A DNA stretch of 44,893 nucleotides from a bacterium (lineage in GTDB: Bacteria > Electryoneota > Electryoneia > Electryoneales > Electryoneaceae), in contig JAHLLB010000037.1 in assembly GCA_020444425.1 (NCBI GenBank), positions 1 through 44,893 of the forward strand, read 5' to 3'. The position numbers were made by a program, and so were the translations under genes. A model generated the notes under the pieces. The model was not told the origin of the DNA. It searched no databases and saw nothing but the letters and a program-made list of their open reading frames with translations. Shown here in pieces: positions 33,790 to 43,010 of this stretch (the first letter of the stretch is position 1; each line of letters begins with the position of its first letter).

Positions 33790-34487
33790 GATCCCCCGTC
33801 ACAACATCATCGCATGCTATGAGTTCCGGCCTGCGCAGCAACAATTGGTCGTATTAGTAGCCTGCCGTGCAAACCGTATGAGATGTATCCGATCGAGGGC
33901 GCAAGGGGGCAGAGCCAAGAGAGACAGGCTACAAGTTACGGGATAGGTGGCTGAATCTGCTACTTCGAACAACTCACCTTAGAAAATGACAAGTAAGATC
34001 GGTATTTACTTAGGTTTACGATTGGACTCTGTCTGACGTTCCATTCTTATACAAAACGGTCTCTCACACGGAAAATATAGGTAATAACTGAAATATAAGA
34101 ATATGGCAATTCAAATCCCTCGATTCATAAGTTATGTAATCAAGCGACGTTGTATTTGGAGTAATTACTAATTATACTTCGTTTGGTCAGCGTATGAAGG
34201 CGATAAACAGCGATAATGAATGGGTGGCACACGCGATTTTGTAAGAAAGTCGGTATTTCCGGAGTATAACGCTTCTTCGGGTTTCACTCCCGGATAGACT
34301 TGCAGTTCATCATCAAGGGGGCTCACTGTCTCGGCAAATGGACGCCGGAAGTTGACGGTGCTGGATTATTGATCGTCCGGGTCAGAGCATTGGTCGGTTG
34401 GACGTTCGTTAGCAGGTGACAGAGAGAGTCAGATCATGGCACCTGAAAAGGTGCTACCAGGCAGGTTACATGGGGAAAGGTCAGGCT
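33790..34487. other. AT-rich region before the second chemoreceptor, no gene seen
   Basis: About 650 nt with no convincing ORF, tRNA or known riboswitch. Composition is richer in A+T than both flanking genes. A near-inverted pair occurs around 34260-34295 (CCGGAGT ... ACTCCCGG). The promoter and leader of the second chemoreceptor must lie here. Confidence 0.35.
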
Positions 34488-36632
34488 ATGTCGACAGGCA
34501 ACAGGGCGCACTGGATGCTGTATGGGGCGGCGGGATTGGTTGTGCTCATGACGTTGGGGGTTGCGTACATCGCGATTCCGGCAGCACAAACGGGGATGAC
34601 GGCTGAAGCAGTTGCCAGTTTGGATGTTGCAGCAGATCAGGTTGAGTCCATCGTGGCATCGGGCTGGTCATCTGTGCAGACAACGGTTTTTGTTACCGGA
34701 CTGCTGGCGGCGATTGTGTTTGCGGTGATCGGTGTCCTGACAGGACGAAAGCAGCAGTCGGCATTTGATGAGTTCGCTCAGATTCTGCGAACCTCCCTTG
34801 AGGGGGGAGACCTGTCATCGGCACAGCTTGCCCAACTCAGCGGTTTCGGTCAGATCGGGGACGCGTTGCGGCAGAACAACGCTCGGTTTACCGCGATCCA
34901 CGAGTTCACCACGGCACTGGAGAAAGGTGATCTTCAGTATGAACCCGGCGAAACCCTGAATCTTCCGATCGTCGCGTCCCTGAACCGGACACGGAAATCG
35001 GTGTTGTCGGTTCTCCAGACCGTGCAGCAGTTGGCGGAGGATACGGTAACGGGCAAGCTGAATGCGCGTGGGGACACGGATGGGGTTGCTGGCGCATACC
35101 GTGAATTGGTGGAAAGTGTCAACAAGGTCACCGATGTGTTGGTCAGGCACATTGATGGCATTCCGGTTGCGATCATGACAGTGGACAAAGAGTTCACCGT
35201 GATGTATATGAATGAGATGGGTGCCATCCTGGCGGACAAGCAGCCCGCGCAAGTTGTCGGCATGAAGTGCTACAACCACTACAAGACCGGCGACTGCAAC
35301 ACTGAACAGTGTGCGGTCCATCGCGCGATGAAGAATGGACGGGCCGAAAGCTCAGAAACCGTCGCGTGTCCGATGAAGACGGATTACGAAATCGCTTACA
35401 CCGGCAAGCCGATTTTCAACGACGCGGGTGAGATCGTCGGATCGTTCGAATACGTCATTGACCAGACCGCGGTGAAGACAGCGATGCGCCGTGTGGAGAA
35501 GGTCAACGCGTACCAGGAAGGTGAGATCGAAAAGATCCAGTCCACGTTGGATCACATGGCGGACGGTGACCTGACAGCCAAGTACGACGCCAATCGGTCC
35601 AAGGATAAAGATCTCGAAGAGGTGACGACATCCTTCGGCAACATATCCGGAGCGCTGAACCGGACGTTGACTGCGCTGAACGACCTGTTGGGCCAGGTAA
35701 AAACGTCGATTGACGAAGTCAATTCCGGTTCGGAGCAGGTTTCGGCGGCGAGCCAGTCACTATCTCAGGGCGCGACCGAACAGGCGAGCTCGTTGGAAGA
35801 GATTTCCGCGACATTGACTGAGATCGCCAGTCAGACGAGCAACAATTCTGAGAACGCTCAGCAGGCCAGCCACTTGGCGAAAACAGCCAGCAACAGCGCC
35901 AACGGCGGCAACCAGCGCATGGATCGGATGCTGAATTCGATGAAACAGATCGAATCCCAGTCGCTGGAAGTGCAGAAGATCATCAAGGTGATTGACGAGA
36001 TCGCGTTCCAGACCAACCTGCTGGCGTTGAACGCGGCTGTTGAGGCGGCGCGTGCCGGTGTCCACGGCAAGGGCTTCGCGGTGGTCGCGGAAGAGGTACG
36101 TAACCTCGCACAACGTTCCGCCCGTGCGGCCAGTGAGACGACGGAACTGATCGAAAACAGCGTCAAATCGGTCAAGGAAGGGTCTGGCATCGCCGATGAG
36201 ACGGCGGTTTCCTTCAAGGAAATCCTCGACCAGATTGACAAGGTGACCAGCCTGGTGGTCGAAATCAGTGATGCGTCCCGGGAGCAGTCAACCGGCATCA
36301 ACGAGCTCACCGATGCACTCGGCCAGGTGGATATCGTCACCCAGGGCAACACGGCCAATGCGGAAGAAAGCGCGGCGGCGGCGGAAGAGTTGTCCGGCCA
36401 ATCGGAACAGCTGCGTCAGATGATGAGCCGGTTCAGATTGACGCACGGGTCGTACTCGTCACAGGATCTAAACAGGGCCATGGACAGCCATCGTCAACAA
36501 CCGCACTCGGTTACCGGTGCAGCGAATGGACGTCGCAACGGGAACGGTTCAGGAATGACAAGGCAGCACAAAACCGCGCAAGATGATTCGGTTCTGATCA
36601 ACCTGGACGATGACGATTTTGGCAGCTTCTAG
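34488..36632 (+). CDS. methyl-accepting chemotaxis protein with a Cys-rich PAS domain and minimal periplasmic loop
   Basis: 714 residues from the ATG at 34488 (AAAGG 7 nt upstream); in-frame starts exist upstream at 34470 and 34416. Two transmembrane helices (about 10-31 and 63-85) enclose only about 30 residues, so there is no periplasmic ligand domain and sensing is probably cytoplasmic. A PAS domain (about 221-328, [21 protein letters not shown]) contains four cysteines (261, 270, 275, 294) in a [15 protein letters not shown] pattern, typical of a PAS subtype in chemoreceptors that may bind metal or a redox cofactor. The MCP signalling domain (about 400-640) is almost identical to that of the first receptor over the hairpin tip. 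It ends [11 protein letters not shown], the same tail. Likely role: energy or redox taxis, by inference. Confidence 0.9.
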   Translation: MSTGNRAHWMLYGAAGLVVLMTLGVAYIAIPAAQTGMTAEAVASLDVAADQVESIVASGWSSVQTTVFVTGLLAAIVFAVIGVLTGRKQQSAFDEFAQILRTSLEGGDLSSAQLAQLSGFGQIGDALRQNNARFTAIHEFTTALEKGDLQYEPGETLNLPIVASLNRTRKSVLSVLQTVQQLAEDTVTGKLNARGDTDGVAGAYRELVESVNKVTDVLVRHIDGIPVAIMTVDKEFTVMYMNEMGAILADKQPAQVVGMKCYNHYKTGDCNTEQCAVHRAMKNGRAESSETVACPMKTDYEIAYTGKPIFNDAGEIVGSFEYVIDQTAVKTAMRRVEKVNAYQEGEIEKIQSTLDHMADGDLTAKYDANRSKDKDLEEVTTSFGNISGALNRTLTALNDLLGQVKTSIDEVNSGSEQVSAASQSLSQGATEQASSLEEISATLTEIASQTSNNSENAQQASHLAKTASNSANGGNQRMDRMLNSMKQIESQSLEVQKIIKVIDEIAFQTNLLALNAAVEAARAGVHGKGFAVVAEEVRNLAQRSARAASETTELIENSVKSVKEGSGIADETAVSFKEILDQIDKVTSLVVEISDASREQSTGINELTDALGQVDIVTQGNTANAEESAAAAEELSGQSEQLRQMMSRFRLTHGSYSSQDLNRAMDSHRQQPHSVTGAANGRRNGNGSGMTRQHKTAQDDSVLINLDDDDFGSF

Positions 36633-36656
36633 CCAAGACATCTAGGTAGGTGATTC

Positions 36657-36687
36657 AGGGACTGTTCTTCGGGGCAGTCCCTTTTTC
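36657..36687 (+). terminator. terminator between convergent chemoreceptor and transporter genes
   Basis: AGGGACTG (36657-36664) and CAGTCCCT (36675-36682) pair around a loop that contains C-TTCG-G, followed by TTTTTC. It lies 24 nt after the chemoreceptor stop and just beyond the end of the minus-strand transporter, so it may serve both. Confidence 0.85.
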
Positions 36688-38214
36688 TTAATCGGAGGGT
36701 GTCGTCAGGAGCGGGTTGTCGAGACTCCACTCTGGAGTGTGCTGGATATCGCCAAACTCAGCTGTCCCGGCGAGCAGCAGCCAGATGGTGATCAGCACGA
36801 CCCCGAGCAAGTTGAGCAGCAGCCCTGTTTTCGCCATGTCGGCAACGCGCAGGCGTCCACTGCCAAACACGATCGCATTCGGCGGAGTGGCGACCGGCAT
36901 CATGAAGGCACAGGATGCGCTCAGGGTCGCGGGAATCATCAGCAGGAACGGGTTGCGTCCAATCGCCACCGCCACTGCGGCCAATACCGGCAGCACGAGC
37001 TGCGTAGTCGCGGTGTTTGAGGTGAGCTCGGTTGTGAAGGTCATCAGAGTGCAGATCGACCCGACCATCACTGGTGGCGACAGCGAGCCGAGCCCCGCGA
37101 GCTGATCGCCGATCCACATCGCCAATCCGCTTTCGTTGATTGCGGCGGCGAGGGCGAATCCACCTCCGAAGAGCAGCACGATTCCCCACGGCAGCCGGCG
37201 TGCGGTGGGCCAGTCGAGAATGGCCTGGCCTTTTGTGGAGGATGGCAGCAGGAACAGCAGGATCGACAGGGCGATAGCGGGGAGTCCGTCCCCGGCGTAG
37301 GATGGATCCGGCAGCAGATCCGACCAGCCTGGAACGGTGAGGAAGCCAAACTCCAGCGGTTTGCGTGTGATCCACAACGCCGCCAAGGCGAGGAAGACGG
37401 TAAGCACAGACTGTTCCTCGCGGCTCATCGGTCCCAGTTCGGTCAGCTCGGCCTTGTATTGGCCGCGCATGGCGGGGGCGTGAATGCCGCGAGTGTACAG
37501 CAGCACCAGCAGTCCCCACGCCAGCAGCAGGAAGACCAGTGACAGCGGCGTCGCGAACATCATCCACTGGCCGAAGCTGATCTCAGGACCGGTGGGAAAG
37601 GACTGTTGAAACAACCGGGTAAACGCGAGATTCGGGGGTGTGCCGACAAGGGTCGCCATGCCGCCAATCGACGCGGAGTAGGCGATTCCCAGCAGCAGGC
37701 CGATCGACATGCGGCGGGCGTTGCGGGTGTCGAGCAGGTTGTCATACCGCGACAGCACCGCGCCGGCAATCGGGACCATCATCATCGCGGTGGCAGTGTT
37801 GCTGATCCACATCGAAAGCAGGGCGGTCGCCGCCATGAAGCCGAGCAGTGTGCGTGCGGGACCGCCGCCGATGCCGCGTAAAATGACCAGGGCGATGCGT
37901 TTGTGCAGGTTCCAGCGTTCCATCGCGAGCGCGACCATGAACCCGCCGATGAACAGGAAGATGACGTCGTTGGTATACTGTCCGGCGACGTGTTTCGAGG
38001 AGATGACGCCGAGCGCGGGGAAGAGGACCAGCGGAAGCAGGGAAGTGATCGCCAGCGGCACGGCTTCGGTCAGCCACCAGACCGCCATCCATACCGCGAC
38101 AGCGGCGGTGCGTGCGAGTAGCGGATTGTCCGTTTCCGGAAACAGCCACCACGCGAACAGGGCCAGCACGGGTCCGGCAATCAGGGTGATAGGCTTCCAC
38201 GAAAAGTCGCGCAT
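36688..38214 (-). CDS. SLC13/DASS-family sodium-coupled di/tricarboxylate or sulfate symporter
   Basis: 508 residues from the ATG at 38214 (GGAGG 4 nt upstream); the frame is open a little further. Polytopic. Family marks: WWLTEAVPLAITSLLPLVLFP (about residues 47-67), SMWISNTATAMMMVPIAGAVL and TELTSNTATTQLVLPVLAAVA, each with the S-N-T sodium/substrate motif, and two P-P-N loops (GTPPNLAF and ATPPNAIVF). These proteins import dicarboxylates such as succinate, or in some cases sulfate, with sodium across the inner membrane. It is convergent with the chemoreceptor and divergent from sixA, so it is probably monocistronic. Exact substrate is not readable. Confidence 0.9.
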   Translation of the reverse strand: MRDFSWKPITLIAGPVLALFAWWLFPETDNPLLARTAAVAVWMAVWWLTEAVPLAITSLLPLVLFPALGVISSKHVAGQYTNDVIFLFIGGFMVALAMERWNLHKRIALVILRGIGGGPARTLLGFMAATALLSMWISNTATAMMMVPIAGAVLSRYDNLLDTRNARRMSIGLLLGIAYSASIGGMATLVGTPPNLAFTRLFQQSFPTGPEISFGQWMMFATPLSLVFLLLAWGLLVLLYTRGIHAPAMRGQYKAELTELGPMSREEQSVLTVFLALAALWITRKPLEFGFLTVPGWSDLLPDPSYAGDGLPAIALSILLFLLPSSTKGQAILDWPTARRLPWGIVLLFGGGFALAAAINESGLAMWIGDQLAGLGSLSPPVMVGSICTLMTFTTELTSNTATTQLVLPVLAAVAVAIGRNPFLLMIPATLSASCAFMMPVATPPNAIVFGSGRLRVADMAKTGLLLNLLGVVLITIWLLLAGTAEFGDIQHTPEWSLDNPLLTTPSD

Positions 38215-38389
38215 GGATCCTCCGTGAACACACAGGATACGGCGGTGAAACGTAGCGAGCAAGGATGTCCGCTCTGCTGCGTATGATTCTTCGCCGGAAA
38301 CAAGGTACCGTTCGCCCGTTGCGCACGGCGGATCAGGGTGGCACCTTCAAGATTCGTTCAACAAATGGGGTCAACCGGGGAATTCACCG

Positions 38390-38911
38390 ATGGAATGGCA
38401 CCTGTATCTGCTGCGGCATGGGATCGCTGCGGATTACGCGGAAGACGGCAGCTACAACGATTCGATGCGTCCATTGACCGACACGGGCCGGCACCGGACT
38501 CGGCTGGTCGTGCGTGCGTTGGAGAAGATGGACGGCAAAGTCGATCGCATCTTCAGCAGCCCGTACCTGCGTGCGAAACAGACGGCGGAGATTGCGGCGG
38601 ACGTGCTGGGTGTCGAAACGGTGGAAGAGTCGCACTCGCTGTATCCGGGCAGTACGCCTCAAGAACTGGAAGCCTTGCTGCGCGACATTCGTCAACCGGG
38701 CGAAAATGTGATGCTCGTCGGTCACCAGCCGCACATGAGCATGGCGCTGGCCTGGGCGATCTCCGGGCAGAATGGCGCAATGATGGACATGAAGAAGGCC
38801 GGGTTGGCGAACGTGCGCTTCGGTGGCACTACCTTTCGCGGCCCCGGCATGCTCGAGTGGTTGCTGACTCCGAAGTGGGCGTCCTTCATCTTCCCCGGCG
38901 AAGAGTGGTAA
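38390..38911 (+). CDS. sixA: SixA-type phosphohistidine phosphatase
   Basis: 173 residues, a small histidine-phosphatase fold. It has LYLLRHGIA with the catalytic His10 in the R-H-G motif, RPLTDTGRHRT, DRIFSSPYLRAKQTAEI (about residues 48-64), and VMLVGHQPHMSMAL with the second catalytic His (about 110). SixA removes phosphate from histidines of HPt/phosphotransfer proteins. The start ATG at 38390 has GGGGAATT upstream. It lies 43 nt ahead of ppk1, and in many genomes SixA-like genes travel with polyphosphate enzymes, which fits an operon. Target proteins are unknown. Confidence 0.88.
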   Translation: MEWHLYLLRHGIAADYAEDGSYNDSMRPLTDTGRHRTRLVVRALEKMDGKVDRIFSSPYLRAKQTAEIAADVLGVETVEESHSLYPGSTPQELEALLRDIRQPGENVMLVGHQPHMSMALAWAISGQNGAMMDMKKAGLANVRFGGTTFRGPGMLEWLLTPKWASFIFPGEEW

Positions 38912-38954
38912 CTTACCTGATTATCATAATCCGCACCTGAGCAAGGAATTCTGC

Positions 38955-41306
38955 ATGGCAGCAAAAAAACAGAAGACAGCGAAACCAACACCGGTGGATG
39001 AAGCTCCGGCGGCTGTGGACGAGACTCTCTCCGGCAACGCAGCCCCGCAGGCGGAAGCGGCCGAAGTGCCCGCGGCCGAAACTCAGGAAAACGGGAAGCG
39101 TACGAACGGCAACCACCAGCCGATCCACGTCGATATCGGTGCAGACCCGTTGCCGGACGAATGGGTGATGTCGGATGAGCTGCTGGATTCGCCCGCCCTC
39201 TTTCTCAATCGCGAGCTGACCTGGCTCAATTTCAACCGTCGCGTGTTGCAGGAAGCGGAGGAGAGGCGGAATCCGTTACTGGAACGGCTGAAGTTCATCT
39301 CCATCACCTCCGGCAACACCGACGAATTCTTCATGAAGCGTATCGGCGGTCTCAAGCAGCTGATCGGGGCCGGTGTCCGTGAATTCAGCATTGATGGCCG
39401 CAGCCCGGAGGAGCAGATCCGCTGGGCACACGAAGAAGTCCGCCGGATTGAACAGGACAAGGCCGAGATCTATGCGAATCTGCATCGTCAGCTTCACCGT
39501 CGCGGGATCCACATCCTCGACTACGATGAGCTAACAGACGAAGAAGTTGATTCTCTGCGGCAGCATTTCATTGACAACATCTTCCCGTTGATTTTCCCGC
39601 AGGGTGTCGGTCCGGCGCACCCGTTTCCGTTCATCTCGAATTTGTCACTGAACCTGCTGGTCACCATCAAGCACCGCGCGCACGGCGAGGATTCGCTCGC
39701 TCGTGTCAAGGTTCCGGTCGGGCCGGATGTACCACGGTTCGTGCAGGTGGGCACGACGCTGCGGTTCGTCAAGGCGGAGGACGTGGTCGCGCACAACCTC
39801 GACCTGCTCTTTCCCGGCGTACACATCGTCAACAGCGAGATTTTCCGCGTCACGCGCAACTCCAACACGGAAAAGGATGAGGAACAGGCTGACGACCTGC
39901 TGGAATTGATCGAGAAAGAGGTTCGGGATCGGGCGTTTGCGCCGATTGTCCGCCTGCAGGTGGAAACGGATATCGATCCGATGCACCTGGAGATGTTGCT
40001 CACCTCCCTGGATCTCGATGAATCTGACGTGTTCCACATCGATGGCATCGTTGGCAAACGCGACTTGATGGAACTGGCGCAGCTGAACCTGCCGGACCTC
40101 AAGTTCAAGTCCCATCGTCCGATTGAACATCCACGGCTGCGCAATGAAAAGCACATTTTCCACGCCATCCGCCGTGAGGGTGACATTCTGCTCGTGCATC
40201 CGTACGAATCGTTCACGAACACAGTGGAACGTTTGCTGCGTGAGGCGGCTTACGAACCGAAAGTGCGTGCGATCCGGATGACGCTGTACCGGACCTCGTC
40301 CGAGAGCAAAGTCGTCGACTATCTCAAAGCCGCTGCCGCGAACGGCAAGCAGGTCGCGGTCGTGGTGGAACTGAAAGCGCGATTCGACGAACGGGCGAAC
40401 ATTGCCTTCGCCGCCGAGTTGGAAGAGGTTGGGATTCACGTGACCTACGGCGTGGTGGGCTTCAAGACGCACGCCAAGATGATCCAGATCGTGCGCAAGG
40501 ACTACAACGGGTTCCGCAGCTACACCCATGTCGGCACGGGGAACTATCATGCCGGCACCGCTCGCCAGTACACCGATTTCGGGTTGCTCACCTGCGACCG
40601 GGACATCGGTCGTGATGTCACCGAGGTGTTCAACTTCCTGACGACCGGGTACAGTCCGTCGCGCAAGTACCAGAAGGTGCTGATGGCGCCGAGTACGATG
40701 AAGAAATCGTTGCTCAGTAACATCGACCGCGAGATCCGGCATCAGCAGGAACATGGAACCGGCCTGATCCGGATGAAGCTCAACGCGCTAGAGGATAAGG
40801 ATATCGTCAAGGCGTTGTATGCGGCGTCACGCGCTGGTGTAAAGATCGATCTCTGCATCCGTGATACCTGCCGGCTGCGGCCGGGGGTGAAGGGGCTGAG
40901 CGAAACGATTCATGTGCGCAGTATTGTCGGCCAGTTCCTCGAACACAACCGGTTGTACCATTTCCACAACAACGGTGAGGATGAACTGTATCTCGGTTCG
41001 GCGGACCTGATGCGCCGCAACCTGGAACACCGTGTCGAAGTTTTATGCCCGGTGCAGGATGAGCTGCTGCGCAAGGAATTGATGTCGCTGCTGAGCCTGG
41101 TCTTCAACGACAAGTTCATGCGCTGGGAGATGCAGCCGGACGGTACGTACTGCCATCCGGCGCAGAACAAGGGCCGTACGCCAGGCAGTTTGCAGGAATT
41201 CATGTTGAAGATTGCGATCCGGCGTGAACGGGAGAGTGAACAGCTGAAGAAACTCACGTCGAAAGGGAAGAGCCGCCGCGAAACGTGGTCCGGCCACATT
41301 CGGTAA
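38955..41306 (+). CDS. ppk1: polyphosphate kinase Ppk1
   Basis: 783 residues, about 90 longer than E. coli Ppk. The excess is an N-terminal Ala/Pro/Glu-rich tract (about 1-75), not a known domain. Then come the N domain (FLNRELTWLNFNRRVLQEAEE), head domain and two PLD-like catalytic domains. The autophosphorylated His is His506 in GFKTHAKM, preceded by VVVELKARFDERANI and followed by YTHVGTGNYHAGTARQYTDFGL. A second catalytic region has IVGQFLEHNRLYHFHN and LYLGSADLMRRNLEHRVE. It reversibly makes polyphosphate from ATP. The gene is in a sixA-ppk1-ppx run, so synthesis and breakdown are coregulated. Confidence 0.95.
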   Translation: MAAKKQKTAKPTPVDEAPAAVDETLSGNAAPQAEAAEVPAAETQENGKRTNGNHQPIHVDIGADPLPDEWVMSDELLDSPALFLNRELTWLNFNRRVLQEAEERRNPLLERLKFISITSGNTDEFFMKRIGGLKQLIGAGVREFSIDGRSPEEQIRWAHEEVRRIEQDKAEIYANLHRQLHRRGIHILDYDELTDEEVDSLRQHFIDNIFPLIFPQGVGPAHPFPFISNLSLNLLVTIKHRAHGEDSLARVKVPVGPDVPRFVQVGTTLRFVKAEDVVAHNLDLLFPGVHIVNSEIFRVTRNSNTEKDEEQADDLLELIEKEVRDRAFAPIVRLQVETDIDPMHLEMLLTSLDLDESDVFHIDGIVGKRDLMELAQLNLPDLKFKSHRPIEHPRLRNEKHIFHAIRREGDILLVHPYESFTNTVERLLREAAYEPKVRAIRMTLYRTSSESKVVDYLKAAAANGKQVAVVVELKARFDERANIAFAAELEEVGIHVTYGVVGFKTHAKMIQIVRKDYNGFRSYTHVGTGNYHAGTARQYTDFGLLTCDRDIGRDVTEVFNFLTTGYSPSRKYQKVLMAPSTMKKSLLSNIDREIRHQQEHGTGLIRMKLNALEDKDIVKALYAASRAGVKIDLCIRDTCRLRPGVKGLSETIHVRSIVGQFLEHNRLYHFHNNGEDELYLGSADLMRRNLEHRVEVLCPVQDELLRKELMSLLSLVFNDKFMRWEMQPDGTYCHPAQNKGRTPGSLQEFMLKIAIRRERESEQLKKLTSKGKSRRETWSGHIR

Positions 41307-41310
41307 CGTG

Positions 41311-42825
41311 ATGTTCGAAACCCTCATAGAATCCGCCGATTCAAGCAGCCATTTCAACGACTACGCGGTCGTCGACCTCGGGTCCAACAGTTTCCATCTC
41401 CACGTGATTCGTGCGCAGGACAGCGAGTGGCGGAATATTGACCGTCACCGCGAAGTCGTGCGCATGGCGGAAGGTTTGCTCCCGAACGGCAGGATTACTC
41501 CCGAAAAGCAGGAAGAAGCGCTGCATGTGCTGCGCCGTTATGGCGAACGGATCGCCGGGTTTCATCCGGGCAACGTTCGTGTCGTCGCGACCAGTGCGTT
41601 CCGGCACGCGAGCAAATCGAAAGTCTTCCTGCGCAACGCGGAATCCGCCCTCGGGTTCCCGATTGACGTGATCCCCGGCGAAGAAGAAGCCCGCCTGATT
41701 TACCTCGGCATTGTCACGGATGACGCCCCCCGCGAGAAAAAACGCTTCATCATCGACATCGGCGGTGGGTCAACGGAATTCATCTACGGTGAGGGGCGTA
41801 AGCCGGTCTGCATCGACAGCGTCGAGCTGGGCAACATCAGCCTGACCCGCAACGTGTTTCAGGATCGCAAGCTGACGAAGGACCTGTTCAAAACGACTGT
41901 CGCGGATGTCGTCGAAGCCTTGCGGGCGACCCGGGTCTACACGTATCGCAAGTCATTCCAGGCTGTGGTTGGGGCGTCCGGGTCGATGCGGCTGGTCGCC
42001 GGGCTGATCAACGACCTCAAGCTGGGAACGAACAGCATCGAACCCAAGCCGCTGTCCAAATTGTCGAAGCTGTTCATTGACAAGGCCACCCGGCAATCTG
42101 TGATTGATGCTGGTATTCCGGAGGAACGTATCGAAACGTTCCCGGGTGCATTGGCGTTGTGTACGGGCATCATGAAAGCGTTCGAGCTGGAACGCATCAG
42201 CATCACCCGCGCGGGGGTGCGTGCCGGAATTCTCTACGATATGCTGCTACTTCCCCGTGGCGAGGACCGTCGCCGGATCACGCTCACTCGCTGGATGGAA
42301 CGGCACGGTGTGGACCGGGTTCAACGGGACCGTGTCTTTGGATTCGCAAAGAATCACCTGCCGGACATTCTGCCGCAATTGCCGAGAGATTGCGCGATGC
42401 CGGAGGAGACGCTGAGTTGGGCGTCCGATCTGCACGAAATCGGCCTAACCATCAACTACAGCGGCTACCATAAGCACGGTGCCTACCTGATCAAGAACAG
42501 CGACCTGCCGGGGTTCACACGCCTCGAACAGGGGCGGTTGGCATTCATGGTGATGAATCACCGGAAACGGATCAAGCTGGACCGTCTCGACCCGGACGAT
42601 GTCGTCCCGATGCCACTGCTGTTTTTGTTCCGGATGGCGTGGGCGCTGCACCGAAAGCGGGCAACAATCGACGATCCGGTGAAGGAACTGCGCGTCACCA
42701 ATGACGGATTCGTCGTCGAATTTGTACCTGACTGGCTGCATCGGCACCCGCTGGTCGGGCGTCAGCTCGCGCGTGAACAGGAACGGTGGTTGGAAATCGG
42801 CTACACGCTGAAACTGGAATCCTGA
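41311..42825 (+). CDS. ppx: Ppx/GppA-type exopolyphosphatase / pppGpp phosphohydrolase
   Basis: About 504 residues from the ATG at 41311, 4 nt after the ppk1 stop (a GTG at 41308 is also possible). Actin-like phosphatase core: YAVVDLGSNSFHLHVIRA (about residues 19-36), VVRMAEGL, VVATSAFRHASKS, IPGEEEARLIYLG and FIIDIGGGSTEFIYGEG (about 147-163). The C-terminal third is an HD-like helical domain (ASDLHEIGLTINYSGYHKHGAYLI, about 370-393), as in long Ppx/GppA proteins. It removes terminal phosphate from polyphosphate and may hydrolyse pppGpp. It completes the polyphosphate operon. Confidence 0.93.
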   Translation: MFETLIESADSSSHFNDYAVVDLGSNSFHLHVIRAQDSEWRNIDRHREVVRMAEGLLPNGRITPEKQEEALHVLRRYGERIAGFHPGNVRVVATSAFRHASKSKVFLRNAESALGFPIDVIPGEEEARLIYLGIVTDDAPREKKRFIIDIGGGSTEFIYGEGRKPVCIDSVELGNISLTRNVFQDRKLTKDLFKTTVADVVEALRATRVYTYRKSFQAVVGASGSMRLVAGLINDLKLGTNSIEPKPLSKLSKLFIDKATRQSVIDAGIPEERIETFPGALALCTGIMKAFELERISITRAGVRAGILYDMLLLPRGEDRRRITLTRWMERHGVDRVQRDRVFGFAKNHLPDILPQLPRDCAMPEETLSWASDLHEIGLTINYSGYHKHGAYLIKNSDLPGFTRLEQGRLAFMVMNHRKRIKLDRLDPDDVVPMPLLFLFRMAWALHRKRATIDDPVKELRVTNDGFVVEFVPDWLHRHPLVGRQLAREQERWLEIGYTLKLES

Positions 42826-43010
42826 GCCAGCCGAAATTGAGCTAACGCAGCTGGCAGACCGAGTAAACAGCGGCTCCTGATCCGCCAGCTTCCTTATGTA
42901 TTTTCGCTTCCTGCGCTTGACTGTCGCTTTCTGTACTGTCATACTATTCTTGTGGTGCAGTCCTATTTGTATGTGTAGATTTATCAAAATAATGAACTGT
43001 GGAGATGACG

